Positions 25,361 to 34,517 are shown, numbered from the stretch's first letter. The stretch: 64,000 bases of DNA from Mesotaenium endlicherianum (GCA_009602735.1 WELA01009248.1:62001-126000); one strand, 5' to 3'. Notes: a model not told the origin generated them from the sequence alone. Made by a program: numbers and translations.

Positions 25361-26269
25361 TTAGAAGTAACCATTTTTTTTCCTGTCCTCCATTGCCGCT
25401 TCGCTCACCCTGTCGTCTATCCTTGTTTCGCCGCGCTCACTGGTTTTGGTGGCAACGATTTCACGGATGATATCATCGATAGAGGAAGCATTTGATTCAA
25501 CGGCGGCGGTACAGGTCATGTCACCTACCGTGCGGTAGCGCACCCGCTTCACCGATACTTTATCATGGGGCTCTACTTCAATAAAATCAGATATTGCAAC
25601 GAGTTGTCCTTCGTGCTCCAGCACTTTGCGGTCATGTGAGAAATAGATAGATGGCAGATCGATCTTCTCGCGCCGGATATAGTTCCAGATATCGAGTTCG
25701 GTCCAGTTACTGATGGGGAATACCCTTACGTTCTCTCCTTTGCTGATCCTGCCATTGTAAGTATTCCACAATTCAGGACGCTGGCGTTTAGGATCCCACT
25801 GGCCGAATTCATCCCTCACCGAAAAGATCCTTTCCTTGGCCCTGGCTTTCTCTTCATCGCGACGAGCGCCTCCGATACAGGCATCGAACTTGAATTCTTC
25901 AATGGTATCTAACAGCGTATAGGTTTGCAGCGCATTACGACTGGCGAATTTTCCTTTGGGTTCTGTAAGGTGACGGGCCTTGATGGTGTCTTCCACTTTA
26001 CGCACGATGAGTCTTTCTCCCAGTTGCTCTGCCAGTTCATCGCGGAAATCCAGGGCTTCCTGGAAATTATGGCCGGTATCGATGTGCACCAGCGGGAAAG
26101 GAAGTTTACCGGGACGAAAAGCTTTCAATGCCAGGTGCACCAGGGTAATGGAATCTTTACCGCCGCTGAAAAGCAGGGCTGGTTTTTCGAACTGACCGGC
26201 CACTTCACGCATGATGTGGATGGCTTCCGACTCCAGTTGATCTAAATAATCTGTTTTATACTGACTCAT
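25361..26269 (-). CDS. cysD: Sulfate adenylyltransferase subunit 2
   Basis: 302 aa. Catalytic ATP sulfurylase subunit that joins sulfate to AMP, forming APS with CysN. It belongs to the PP-loop/PAPS-reductase fold: FSGGKDSITLVHLA near residue 34, HIDTGHNFQEA, and the C-terminal VRYRTVGDMTCTAAVES. Ends ...DRKKNGYF as in other CysD proteins. Full length. It is the second gene of the operon, 18 bp downstream of cysH. Confidence 0.96.
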   Translation of the reverse strand: MSQYKTDYLDQLESEAIHIMREVAGQFEKPALLFSGGKDSITLVHLALKAFRPGKLPFPLVHIDTGHNFQEALDFRDELAEQLGERLIVRKVEDTIKARHLTEPKGKFASRNALQTYTLLDTIEEFKFDACIGGARRDEEKARAKERIFSVRDEFGQWDPKRQRPELWNTYNGRISKGENVRVFPISNWTELDIWNYIRREKIDLPSIYFSHDRKVLEHEGQLVAISDFIEVEPHDKVSVKRVRYRTVGDMTCTAAVESNASSIDDIIREIVATKTSERGETRIDDRVSEAAMEDRKKNGYF

Positions 26270-26287
26270 GATGTTGAATTCTGTTCT

Positions 26288-27001
26288 TTAATGTGTATGT
26301 AATCCGCACTCTTTTTTACTGCTGTCTTCCCACCACCACCTGCCAGCCCTGAAATCTTCGCCGGGGCGGATGGCCCTGGTACAGGGCGCACAGCCGATGC
26401 TCACGAAACCTTTATCGTGTAAAGGGTTGTATGGGATGGCCGCTTGCTGTACATAGTTGCTGACCTCTTCGGTGCTCCAATGTAACAGCGGGTGAAATTT
26501 GATGATTCCGTTGCCTTCATCCCATTCCAGCGACTGCAGGTCTTGCCTATTGGGCGAATGTTCTGCACGCAGACCGGTGATCCATACAGCCTTACCTTGC
26601 AGGGCCCTTTTCAGGGGAGCCACTTTGCGAATAAAGCAGCAGCGGGAACGGAGCTCTACAGAGTCGTAGAAAGCGTTGGGGCCATTCGATTCGATGAAAG
26701 TCTCCAGTTCACCCGCATTGGGATAATAGGCTTTGATGCTGATGGAATAATGCTCCAGCGTCCTGCTCCAGGTACTGTATGTTTCAGGAAAAAGACGGCC
26801 CGTATCGAGTGTGAAAAATGAAACGGGCAGGTGGTTCTTCGCAATATGATCTGTGATAACCTGGTCTTCATTGCTGAAGCTGGTGGAAAAAGTCACAGCG
26901 CCCGGGTAGGCGGCAATAAGCGTTTCCACAGCCTCTGCTATGCTTTTGCCATTGATACTATGTTGCAGTGAAGCCAATGCATCACTTGTTGAATGTGACA
27001 T
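26288..27001 (-). CDS. cysH: Assimilatory adenylylsulfate (APS) reductase
   Basis: 237 aa. Reduces activated sulfate to sulfite. PP-loop-like start (TFSTSFSNEDQVITD), LDTGRLFPETY, and the catalytic Cys232 in ECGLH. Cys121-Cys122 (RSRCCFIRKV) and Cys204/Cys207 (GCAPCTRAI) form the [4Fe-4S] ligand pattern that marks APS reductases, in contrast to PAPS reductases of enteric bacteria. This agrees with the absence of APS kinase in the operon. It is the first structural gene; 56 bp upstream lies the stop of a Cys-rich leader ORF. Confidence 0.95.
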   Translation of the reverse strand: MSHSTSDALASLQHSINGKSIAEAVETLIAAYPGAVTFSTSFSNEDQVITDHIAKNHLPVSFFTLDTGRLFPETYSTWSRTLEHYSISIKAYYPNAGELETFIESNGPNAFYDSVELRSRCCFIRKVAPLKRALQGKAVWITGLRAEHSPNRQDLQSLEWDEGNGIIKFHPLLHWSTEEVSNYVQQAAIPYNPLHDKGFVSIGCAPCTRAIRPGEDFRAGRWWWEDSSKKECGLHTH

Positions 27002-27057
27002 ACAAGAATCGGGTATTGGTGAAACTGAAAACCTGGGTAAGTAAGTAAGGGGAGATA

Positions 27058-27174
27058 TCAGTCATTACAACACCTGGTGGGTTGTACAGGGCAACAACAG
27101 CAACACATGAACCCTTTGGCAGGAGTGAGGAGGTTCATGATTGCCTGAACGAAAGTGGTGATGGCCTGTTTCAT
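27058..27174 (-). CDS. Cys-rich leader peptide of the cys operon (candidate)
   Basis: A 38-codon ORF, ATG at 27174, stop 56 bp before cysH. Codons 24-28 (27091-27105) are five consecutive Cys codons and codons 35-36 (27067-27072) are two more, just before the stop. A promoter-like element lies about 30 bp upstream. Helix GGGTT/AACCC (27110-27114 with 27079-27083) encloses the Cys run, and the competing helix ACAAC/GTTGT (27081-27085 with 27067-27071) shares three bases with it. This fits a leader peptide that senses charged tRNA-Cys. No U-tract terminator is seen, so regulation would be Rho-dependent or translational. Comparable polycysteine upstream ORFs are known in mycobacteria; a metal-binding micro-protein is the alternative. 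Confidence 0.65.
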   Translation of the reverse strand: MKQAITTFVQAIMNLLTPAKGFMCCCCCPVQPTRCCND

Positions 27175-27203
27175 TTTTAATCGAGTTAATGATAATGACA
27201 GGA

Positions 27204-27235
27204 CAAAGATAAGGGCAAATTTAAATTCCCCACAA
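27204..27235 (-). promoter_or_regulatory. Promoter of the cys operon
   Basis: On the minus strand TATCTTTG (27211-27204) is an exact TAnnTTTG -7 element, with TTG (27235-27233) 21 bases upstream as a partial -33. The spacer contains a 10-bp palindrome AATTTAAATT (27218-27227) that could bind a regulator. Transcription would begin about 20 bases before the leader ATG. Confidence 0.6.
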
Positions 27236-27366
27236 TTTTGGTAGACTTTTTTGAAAAATTTTTCAGATGCCTTGGAAGCCATACCAGGCAAACGTTTGCG
27301 AGACAGTAAAAGCTAACAAGCGGTCGTTTCTGCGGCATTCGTAACTTGATGTCACAAATTGTTATT

Positions 27367-27690
27367 TCAAGTTGTAGCACGGATCCGTTTGATGCTGAGT
27401 TGGTAGCGCGTGTTCAGAGAGATAACAAAATCATGCTCAGTCAATAGTATCTGTACAGCAGGGTCTTCCAGTAAAATTGCGGCGAGCTCTGCAGCCAGCG
27501 GCATGCCGCCTATATGATTGGAAACCCTTCCGTTCACCAGTTCTATATCGAACTTGTATCCGGCCTTGCGGGTCATTCCTGCATGTTCGAAATCAACACG
27601 GTTAAGATCAAGTATTTGGTCTCCTACAGCTGTACGCTTGAACAATATCCTGATAACCGGTATGTATTTAATCCAAAACTGTTGATACAT
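27367..27690 (-). CDS. Hypothetical protein
   Basis: 107 aa, soluble, no signal peptide. The N-terminal half (QQFWIKYIPVIRILFKR) is basic and hydrophobic, the C-terminal half (ELAAILLEDPAVQILLTE) helical. No known domain. Codon use looks like the neighbouring core genes, and it lies divergent to the NdpA-like gene, upstream of the cys operon promoter. It appears to be a real gene of unknown function. Confidence 0.6.
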   Translation of the reverse strand: MYQQFWIKYIPVIRILFKRTAVGDQILDLNRVDFEHAGMTRKAGYKFDIELVNGRVSNHIGGMPLAAELAAILLEDPAVQILLTEHDFVISLNTRYQLSIKRIRATT

Positions 27691-27790
27691 GCGGCGATAA
27701 ATTTCTAAGGGGTAAACGAGGAACTACTACAAAATTGCATTATTCCCGGCAAATCTTATTTGCTTTTTGAGGTATTATCTTCGCCTTATT

Positions 27791-28837
27791 ATGACAGCAA
27801 TCGACAGCGTAGTACTGGAACAGGCCGTGGTGCACCAATTGGGCAATCCTACAAGGGGGGAAGAACTGAAACTTTCTGCCAACCCGCTTTCACTGAACGA
27901 TCCCATTGTAAGGGGCCTGCTTACCAGGTATTTCCTGCACCCGTTCAAGGAAGAAGAACAATACCGTTTCACCCATATCAGCAACCTGGAGCTGAACGAG
28001 ATGTATCATTATGTGTCGGCGCTCTTTGACAAGCCCGCCAGCTTTATGGAACAAAGCGCCCTGATGGCTCATTTTCTGTATACCAAAAGCACCCATGCCA
28101 ATGTGAAGCAGGGAGAACTGTATGTAACAAGGTTCTCACAGGTGCCATTCGGAACGGAATATGTAGAAGCTGTTGGGATTTTCAAAAGCGAAACCAAAGA
28201 ACCTTTCCTGAAAGTATTCCCGCATGGCAAAAGCTTTGAAGTGGTTGCGGAAGATGGTATCAATATCAATAAACTGGATAAAGGTTGTCTTGTATTCCGC
28301 CAGAACCGGGAAGAAGGATATATTGTATGCGTGGTAGACAACACCAATAAACAGAACGAAGCCCGCTATTGGGTAAACGATTTCCTGCAGGTAACGCGTA
28401 ATACCAACAGTTATCATCATACCGATACCGCATTGGGCATGTGTAAGCTTTTCATCCATAATGAAATGGCCGAAAAGTTCGAAGTGTCGAAAAGCGATCA
28501 GATAGATATGCTCAACCGGAGCATGGATTATTTCAAAACGAAAGACGAATTCAGAATGGATGAATTTGCCAGGGAAGTATTGCACCACGATGAAGTGATC
28601 GAAAGCTTTCACCAATATAAAAACGTTTATGAATCTGCCAGGCAAGTGGCAATAGAAGAAGAATTTCCTATCCATCTGTCTGCCGTGAAAAAACAACAAC
28701 GCTTCTTCAAGAGCGTGCTGAAACTGGATAAGAATTTTCATATCTATATACATGGCAGAAAAGATTTAATAGAACAGGGCTATGATGAATTGATAGGGAA
28801 GCGGTTCTATAAATTGTATTTCGACGAAGAGTCGTGA
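27791..28837 (+). CDS. Nucleoid-associated protein, NdpA/YejK family
   Basis: 348 aa from the ATG at 27791 (MTAIDSVVLEQAVVHQLGN); an upstream start at 27767 is less likely. The protein matches the 37-kDa nucleoid-associated family: an N-terminal VHQLGNPTRGEEL motif, central YVTRFSQVPFGTEYVEAVG, and a C-terminal part with many lysines. Members bind the nucleoid; their role is little known. Monocistronic or cotranscribed with the small gene 33 bp downstream. Confidence 0.8.
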   Translation: MTAIDSVVLEQAVVHQLGNPTRGEELKLSANPLSLNDPIVRGLLTRYFLHPFKEEEQYRFTHISNLELNEMYHYVSALFDKPASFMEQSALMAHFLYTKSTHANVKQGELYVTRFSQVPFGTEYVEAVGIFKSETKEPFLKVFPHGKSFEVVAEDGININKLDKGCLVFRQNREEGYIVCVVDNTNKQNEARYWVNDFLQVTRNTNSYHHTDTALGMCKLFIHNEMAEKFEVSKSDQIDMLNRSMDYFKTKDEFRMDEFAREVLHHDEVIESFHQYKNVYESARQVAIEEEFPIHLSAVKKQQRFFKSVLKLDKNFHIYIHGRKDLIEQGYDELIGKRFYKLYFDEES

Positions 28838-28870
28838 TACAAATGCGTTTTTTAGCCGTACTTTACAGTT

Positions 28871-29101
28871 ATGATGAGCGCCGATCCGTTAAAGCCTAAT
28901 CCCGATGTCCTGCTTGAACTGGTGCGGATGAAAATGCCCTTTGGCAAATACAAGGACAGGCTGCTTTGCGATTTGCCGGTCAGCTACCTTGAATGGTTCC
29001 AGCAAAAGGGATTCCCTAAGGGAAAGCTGGGAGAGCTATTGCAAACACTGTATGTGATCAAACTCAACGGATTGGAATACCTGCTGAAGCCCCTGCGCTA
29101 G
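28871..29101 (+). CDS. DUF3820-family small protein
   Basis: 76 aa. The signature MPFGKYKDRLLCDLPVSYLE, followed by WFQQKGFPKGKLGELLQ, matches DUF3820, a widespread small cytoplasmic family often listed as a putative quorum-sensing-regulated virulence factor. No biochemical role is established. It lies between the NdpA-like gene and the acylase gene. Confidence 0.88.
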   Translation: MMSADPLKPNPDVLLELVRMKMPFGKYKDRLLCDLPVSYLEWFQQKGFPKGKLGELLQTLYVIKLNGLEYLLKPLR

Positions 29102-29140
29102 TTACTGCATTGTCTTACCAATAACCAACACTTGTTTTAT

Positions 29141-31318
29141 ATGAAACAATTGCTGTTTTTTTTGTTATTAGCTCCTGTTGCCGGTATTGCCCAAAATTTT
29201 TCCGCAAAAGAGATCAACCGGTGGGAAGCCCGGGCGCATAAAGTAACCATCATCCGGGATACCTGGGGCATACCTCATATTTATGGAAAAACAGATGCCG
29301 ATGCCGTATTTGGTTTATTGTATGCCCAGTGCGAAGAGGATTTTGGAAAAGTGGAACGCAATTACCTGGAGGTATTGGGTCGCCAGGCCGAAGCCGATGG
29401 TGAAAGCAAACTCAATTATGACCTGCAGATGCGCCTGATAGAAGACAGCGCCGATGCTATCAGGGATTATGAACGCAGTCCAGAGTGGTTTAAAAAACTG
29501 CTCAATGCTTTTGCCGATGGCATTAATTATTATCTGTACAAACATCCGGAAGTACATCCATTGGTTTTGAAACGCTTCGAACCCTGGTTTCACCTCATGT
29601 TCACCGATGGCAGCGTATCGGCTACCAGAACAGGCGGCATAGGGCTGGATGAGATCGGCAGTTTTTATATCAATAAAGATGCAGCGAAGGCCACTGCATG
29701 GAACCACTTCTATGATGAAACGGAACTTCGCGGGTCCAATGGCTTTGCCATCGCCCCTTCGCGCAGCGCCACCAAAAACGCGTTGTTGTATATCAATCCG
29801 CATGTTCCTTTCTATTTCAGAACTGAAGTACATATGATAAGTGAAGAGGGATTGAATGCTTATGGGGCGGTTACATGGGGACAAATGTTCGTGTACCAGG
29901 GATTCAATGAGCATTGTGGATGGATGCACACCACCAGCTATGCAGATGTTGCCGATCTGTATGAAGAAAAAGTAACCCGGCAAAATAACCAATGGGTATA
30001 TGCGTATGAAGAAAAACAAAAACCGGTAAGAACAAAGAAGATCTTGCTTCATTATAAAAAAGAGACAGGGATGGTAGCTGTTCCTGTAGAAGCTTTTTAC
30101 ACCCATCACGGGCCTGTGATGGGAAGCCGTAACGGAAAATGGCTGAGCCTGAAAGAAAACAACCGTTCGCTCAACGCCCTCATCCAGTCATGGGTGAGCA
30201 CCAAGGCCAATGGTTTTGAACAGTTCAAAAAGGCCATGATGTTGTTATCCAATACAACCAATAATACGGTGTATGCAGATGACAAGGGAAATATTGCTTA
30301 CTGGCATGGCGATTTTGTTCCGGTAAGAGATCCCAAACTTGACTGGACCTTACCAGTAGATGGCACGAAATCTTCGAATGAATGGAAGGGCACCCACCCG
30401 CTCGATGAGATCGTTCATCTTTACAATCCTGCCAGTGGATGGATACAGAATTGCAACTCCACTCCTTTCACTGCTGCCGGCGAGAGCAGTCCGGATAAAA
30501 CCAAATACCCCGCTTACATGGCCCCCGATGGTCAGAATGCCCGGGCGCTCAATGCCATACGCTTGTTAAAAGATGCCCGCCAGTTAACGCTCGACGACCT
30601 GATAAAAATCGGGTACAACCGCTATATGTTGGCCTTTGATATTTTATTGCCTGCATTGTTCCAGGCTTATGACGCATCAACGGATCAAAACATCAAACAA
30701 CAATTGAAAGAACCTGTTGAATTGCTGAAAGCCTGGAATAAAACCGCCGATGAACATTCGATGGCTACTGCACTGGCGGTTGACTGGGCAACAGGCGTTG
30801 GCCTCTTGCTGCCCAAAGCCAGAACACAGGAAGAAGCCAGTAATGCCCTGGGTCGATTCCAGGAAATGGTAAACAATACAACAGCACAACAAAAACTGAA
30901 ACTGTTGATCCAAGCATTGAAGAACCTGGAACAAACATTTGGCGACTGGCGGCAGCCCTGGGGTAATATCAACCGATACCAACGGCTCGCCGGTAATCAG
31001 TTCGATGATAAGCAGCCGAGCCTTCCTTCTTCACTGGCTTCCTCGCGCTGGGGCACCTTGCCTGCTTTCGAAAGCCGCAGCGCTGCCAATACAAAAAAGC
31101 GATACGGGGTATCGGGCAATAGCTTCATTGCCGCAGTTGAGTTCGGCAAGAAGCTACGCGCGAAAACCATTGTTACCGGTGGTCAAAGTTCGCGGGTAGG
31201 CTCTCCGCATTTTACCGATCAGGCAGCAATGTTCCTGACCGGCCGGTTCAAAGATGTTTTTTTCTATAAGGAAGATATATCGCAGCACAAGGAACAGGAA
31301 TACCATCCCGGCCAGTAA
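29141..31318 (+). CDS. Penicillin-acylase-family Ntn hydrolase, secreted
   Basis: 725 aa from the ATG at 29141; the TTG at 29132 is in frame but weaker. The signal peptide (LLFFLLLAPVAGIAQ) exports it to the periplasm. Family members cleave themselves before a Ser that becomes the catalytic N-terminus of the beta chain; here Ser199 in ELRGSNGFAIAP. The alpha chain begins near WEARAHKVTIIRDTWGIPHI. Substrates in the family are acylated beta-lactams, acyl-homoserine lactones and related amides; which applies here cannot be told. The 3' end overlaps the opposing response regulator by 55 bp. Confidence 0.88.
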   Translation: MKQLLFFLLLAPVAGIAQNFSAKEINRWEARAHKVTIIRDTWGIPHIYGKTDADAVFGLLYAQCEEDFGKVERNYLEVLGRQAEADGESKLNYDLQMRLIEDSADAIRDYERSPEWFKKLLNAFADGINYYLYKHPEVHPLVLKRFEPWFHLMFTDGSVSATRTGGIGLDEIGSFYINKDAAKATAWNHFYDETELRGSNGFAIAPSRSATKNALLYINPHVPFYFRTEVHMISEEGLNAYGAVTWGQMFVYQGFNEHCGWMHTTSYADVADLYEEKVTRQNNQWVYAYEEKQKPVRTKKILLHYKKETGMVAVPVEAFYTHHGPVMGSRNGKWLSLKENNRSLNALIQSWVSTKANGFEQFKKAMMLLSNTTNNTVYADDKGNIAYWHGDFVPVRDPKLDWTLPVDGTKSSNEWKGTHPLDEIVHLYNPASGWIQNCNSTPFTAAGESSPDKTKYPAYMAPDGQNARALNAIRLLKDARQLTLDDLIKIGYNRYMLAFDILLPALFQAYDASTDQNIKQQLKEPVELLKAWNKTADEHSMATALAVDWATGVGLLLPKARTQEEASNALGRFQEMVNNTTAQQKLKLLIQALKNLEQTFGDWRQPWGNINRYQRLAGNQFDDKQPSLPSSLASSRWGTLPAFESRSAANTKKRYGVSGNSFIAAVEFGKKLRAKTIVTGGQSSRVGSPHFTDQAAMFLTGRFKDVFFYKEDISQHKEQEYHPGQ

Positions 31319-31989
31319 ACGACAATGCTTGTTAACATAAGTCTGCAAAGCCCTCTTCGATAAGCATAAGAGATCATGCCGGCGATGCTCTTCACGCCCA
31401 TCTTGCACATGATGCGGGTGCGGTGACCTTCCACAGTTCTTTTACTCAGGAAAAGCGTGTGTGCTATCTGCTTGCTTGTATATTCTTTACAAATGAGGTT
31501 GATGATCTCTTTTTCCCTGTCGGTAAAAAAAACATCATAGACTTTGCGGTTGCTGCGCTGCATGGCAGCAACCGATGCCTTTTTATCAGATGCCGGTCTG
31601 TAATGAGACGGGTAGGGTTCCTGTACAGTACCCACCACTTCTTCGATCTCTTCCTGGCTGGCGCTTTTGAGTATATAACCGGCTGCACCAGCCGTGATCA
31701 TTTCCCATAAACTGTTTTCGTGTCCGTTAACAGCCAGGCCCACTACTTTACAATCGGGAATGAGTTTTTCCAGTTGTTTCATCAACGTTTCGCTGTTCAT
31801 ACCCGGCATGCCAATATCCAACAGGATCAGATCGGGGGCAGATAAAAGGGCGGTCGTGACCAACTGTTCCACACTGGTAGCTTCACCAACAATTTGCACG
31901 TTTTCAATATCGGAGAGAACGTTTTTAAGTCCCGATCTGAAAATGAGGTGTTGGTCACAGATCATCACTTTAATTTTAGTGTTTTCCAT
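31264..31989 (-). CDS. NarL/LuxR-family response regulator
   Basis: 241 aa. Receiver domain (about 5-125) with phosphoacceptor Asp in DLILLDIGMPGMNS, followed by a LuxR-type HTH (about 150-215: FTDREKEIINLICKEYTSKQIAHTL, split across helices; SKRTVEGHRTRI). It should bind DNA when phosphorylated by a sensor kinase, none of which is nearby. The last 30 residues (LTSIVVYWPGWYSCSLCC) are unusual for the family and are encoded opposite the end of the acylase gene. They look like an extension that arose by loss of an earlier stop. Confidence 0.9.
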   Translation of the reverse strand: MENTKIKVMICDQHLIFRSGLKNVLSDIENVQIVGEATSVEQLVTTALLSAPDLILLDIGMPGMNSETLMKQLEKLIPDCKVVGLAVNGHENSLWEMITAGAAGYILKSASQEEIEEVVGTVQEPYPSHYRPASDKKASVAAMQRSNRKVYDVFFTDREKEIINLICKEYTSKQIAHTLFLSKRTVEGHRTRIMCKMGVKSIAGMISYAYRRGLCRLMLTSIVVYWPGWYSCSLCCDISSL

Positions 31990-32210
31990 GATTTGATTTT
32001 TGCAGTATCCATATGTATATATGGAAGGGTTAATAAAGAAGTGGGAAATTGCTGTAAAAGCAAGTACGTATGTTAAGTAGTTCTACGCAATTTTATGCGA
32101 CTAGCCTGTTATTTTTTCAAAATAAATTGTTTTTACAGGTATTTGATGGTGTAAACCATCGCTTAACCGAATGGTTTTTTACACTGCGATCATCTGATTA
32201 ACTTGCACCC

Positions 32211-34517
32211 ATGCAAGATTATCTGAAAGGACTGAATGAGCCCCAGTTGGAAGCGGTAACGCATATCAACGGACCGCTGATGATTGTGGCCGGGGCAGGG
32301 AGTGGAAAAACAAAAGTGCTGACTACCCGTATCGCGCACCTCATGGCCCATGGTATTGATTCGTTTAACATACTGGCGCTGACCTTTACCAACAAGGCCG
32401 CAGCCGAAATGAAAGAAAGGGTTGAAAAAATACTGGGTAATACAGAAGCACGTAATCTTTATATAGGCACTTTCCACAGCGTTTTTGCCCGTTTGCTGCG
32501 GGCCGAAGCGCATCGACTCGGCTATCCGGCCAATTTCACCATTTACGATACCGACGATAGCCGCTCGGTGATCAAAACGGTGGTCAATGAACTGAACCTC
32601 GACGATAAACATTATAAGCCCAATATTGTAGGCAGCCGCATTTCAGCTGCCAAGAATGCGTTGATGACTCCGGCTGAATATGCACTCGATCATTTCATAC
32701 AACAGGAAGACATGCGCGCTAACCGGCCCGCCATTGCGCAGATCTATGCTGCTTACGCCAGCCGCTGTTTCAAGAACGGCGCCATGGATTTCGATGACCT
32801 GCTGCTGAAAATGTATGAAGTGCTTAAACATTTTCCAGACGCACTGCACAAATACCAGCACAAGTTCAAATACATCATGATCGATGAGTACCAGGATACG
32901 AACCCTGTACAGTACCAGATAGCCAAATTACTGGCCGCCGTGCACGAGAACATTTGCGTGGTGGGCGATGACGCACAAAGTATTTACAGTTTTCGGGGCG
33001 CTACCATTGAGAACATCCTCCAGTTTCAAAAAGATTATGATGATGTGAAAGTGGTAAAACTGGAACAGAATTACCGCAGCAGCAAAAACATCATCCATGT
33101 TGCCAATGAAGTGATCAGGAATAACAAAGGGCAGATTCCCAAAAACCTGTGGACAGATAATGCCGAGGGCGACAAGATCAGGCTGGTGCGCACCATGACC
33201 GATAACGACGAAGGACGGTTTGTGGCAGATACTATCCAGGAACAAAAGCTGCGCAATCATTACCTCAACCGGGATTTTGCCATCCTCTATCGCACCAACG
33301 CACAGAGCCGTTCTTTTGAAGAAAGCCTGCGGCGGATGGGTATACCCTATCGCATCTATGGAGGAGTGAGTTTCTACCAGCGCAAAGAGATCAAAGATTT
33401 CCTGGCTTACCTGCGTGTGATCATCAATACAAAAGATGAAGAAGCGCTCAAACGCATCATCAATTACCCGGTAAGAGGCATTGGTAAAACCACGATTGAA
33501 AAATGCGTGATCATTGCCAATGAACAGAATATTCCCATGTTCGATGTGCTTACCCGCGCTGCAGAATTTGGTTTTAAAGCAGGCACATTGGAAGCGTTGC
33601 AGAATTTCGTTACCATGATCCGTTATTTTCAGAGCCTCTTAACTGAAAAGAACGCTTACGATGTAGCGGTGCAGGTAGGCAAACATACCAATATTGTAAA
33701 AGAACTCTTCAACGATAAGACCACAGAAGGATTGGCCCGTTATGAGAACATCCAGGAATTGCTGAACTCTATCAAGGAATGGATCGAAAGTCCGGCTAAT
33801 GAAGATGGAGAAGTAGGCAATAAATCGCTGGGTGCTTATCTCCAGCAAATCACTTTACTCACCGATGCCGATGACGATAAAGAAAACAGCGATGTGGTAA
33901 AACTGATGACCATACATGCTGCAAAGGGACTTGAATTCGGATGCGTATTTGTGGCCGGTGTGGAAGAAAGTCTTTTCCCCAGTGGCATGGCCATCAACAC
34001 CCGGGAAGAACTCGAAGAAGAACGCCGGCTTTTTTATGTGGCGGTAACCCGTGCCAAGCAACGGTTGTGGCTAACTTATGCCAATTCGCGCTACCGTTTT
34101 GGACAGTTGGTGCAAAATGAGCCGAGCCGGTTCATTGATGAAATGCCCGAGCAGTATATCGATAAAAGCTACGCCGGAGGCGGTGCGCGGAACAGCACCG
34201 GATTTGATCAGCGGTTTGGCGGATTTGGCGCCGCGCCTGCCAGGAAAGCTCCGGTGAGCAGACAACCGAGTAAGCCCGAATACCTGCCGCCTGCGCCACC
34301 GAATAAAGTAGTGGAACACAAACCTTCGATAGATTTTGTGGCAAGCGATGTTTCGGCATTGCAAGCGGGACAAGAAGTAGAGCACCAGAAATTTGGGTTT
34401 GGCAGGATCGTTGCAATAGAAGGTTCCAATCATAATCCCATTGCCACTATTCAGTTTCAGCTGAATGGAGAAAAAAAGATCATGCTCAATTATGCAAAAC
34501 TCAGGATTGTGGAGTAA
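32211..34517 (+). CDS. UvrD/PcrA-type DNA helicase
   Basis: 768 aa superfamily 1A helicase that unwinds DNA 3' to 5' in excision repair and replication-conflict resolution. Motifs in order: GLNEPQLEAV (Q), AGAGSGKT (Walker A, about residue 27), FTNKAAAEM (Ia), DEYQDTNP (II), GDDAQSIYSFRG (III), EQNYRSS (IV), TIHAAKGLEF (V) and VAVTRAKQRL (VI). The C-terminal tail (about 660-768) is Pro/Lys-rich and ends in the KFGFGRIVAIEG-type Tudor-like domain typical of PcrA. Its 3' end overlaps the next gene by about 26-53 bp. Confidence 0.93.
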   Translation: MQDYLKGLNEPQLEAVTHINGPLMIVAGAGSGKTKVLTTRIAHLMAHGIDSFNILALTFTNKAAAEMKERVEKILGNTEARNLYIGTFHSVFARLLRAEAHRLGYPANFTIYDTDDSRSVIKTVVNELNLDDKHYKPNIVGSRISAAKNALMTPAEYALDHFIQQEDMRANRPAIAQIYAAYASRCFKNGAMDFDDLLLKMYEVLKHFPDALHKYQHKFKYIMIDEYQDTNPVQYQIAKLLAAVHENICVVGDDAQSIYSFRGATIENILQFQKDYDDVKVVKLEQNYRSSKNIIHVANEVIRNNKGQIPKNLWTDNAEGDKIRLVRTMTDNDEGRFVADTIQEQKLRNHYLNRDFAILYRTNAQSRSFEESLRRMGIPYRIYGGVSFYQRKEIKDFLAYLRVIINTKDEEALKRIINYPVRGIGKTTIEKCVIIANEQNIPMFDVLTRAAEFGFKAGTLEALQNFVTMIRYFQSLLTEKNAYDVAVQVGKHTNIVKELFNDKTTEGLARYENIQELLNSIKEWIESPANEDGEVGNKSLGAYLQQITLLTDADDDKENSDVVKLMTIHAAKGLEFGCVFVAGVEESLFPSGMAINTREELEEERRLFYVAVTRAKQRLWLTYANSRYRFGQLVQNEPSRFIDEMPEQYIDKSYAGGGARNSTGFDQRFGGFGAAPARKAPVSRQPSKPEYLPPAPPNKVVEHKPSIDFVASDVSALQAGQEVEHQKFGFGRIVAIEGSNHNPIATIQFQLNGEKKIMLNYAKLRIVE

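Noticed and set aside
27186-27380. 64-aa ORF on the minus strand across the cys promoter
   Set aside because: It overlaps the predicted promoter and has no conserved features; unlikely to be coding.
32154-32180. Hairpin AACCAT/ATGGTT followed by T's before the uvrD-type gene
   Set aside because: Only a 6-bp AT-rich stem with an 11-base loop; too weak to call a terminator.
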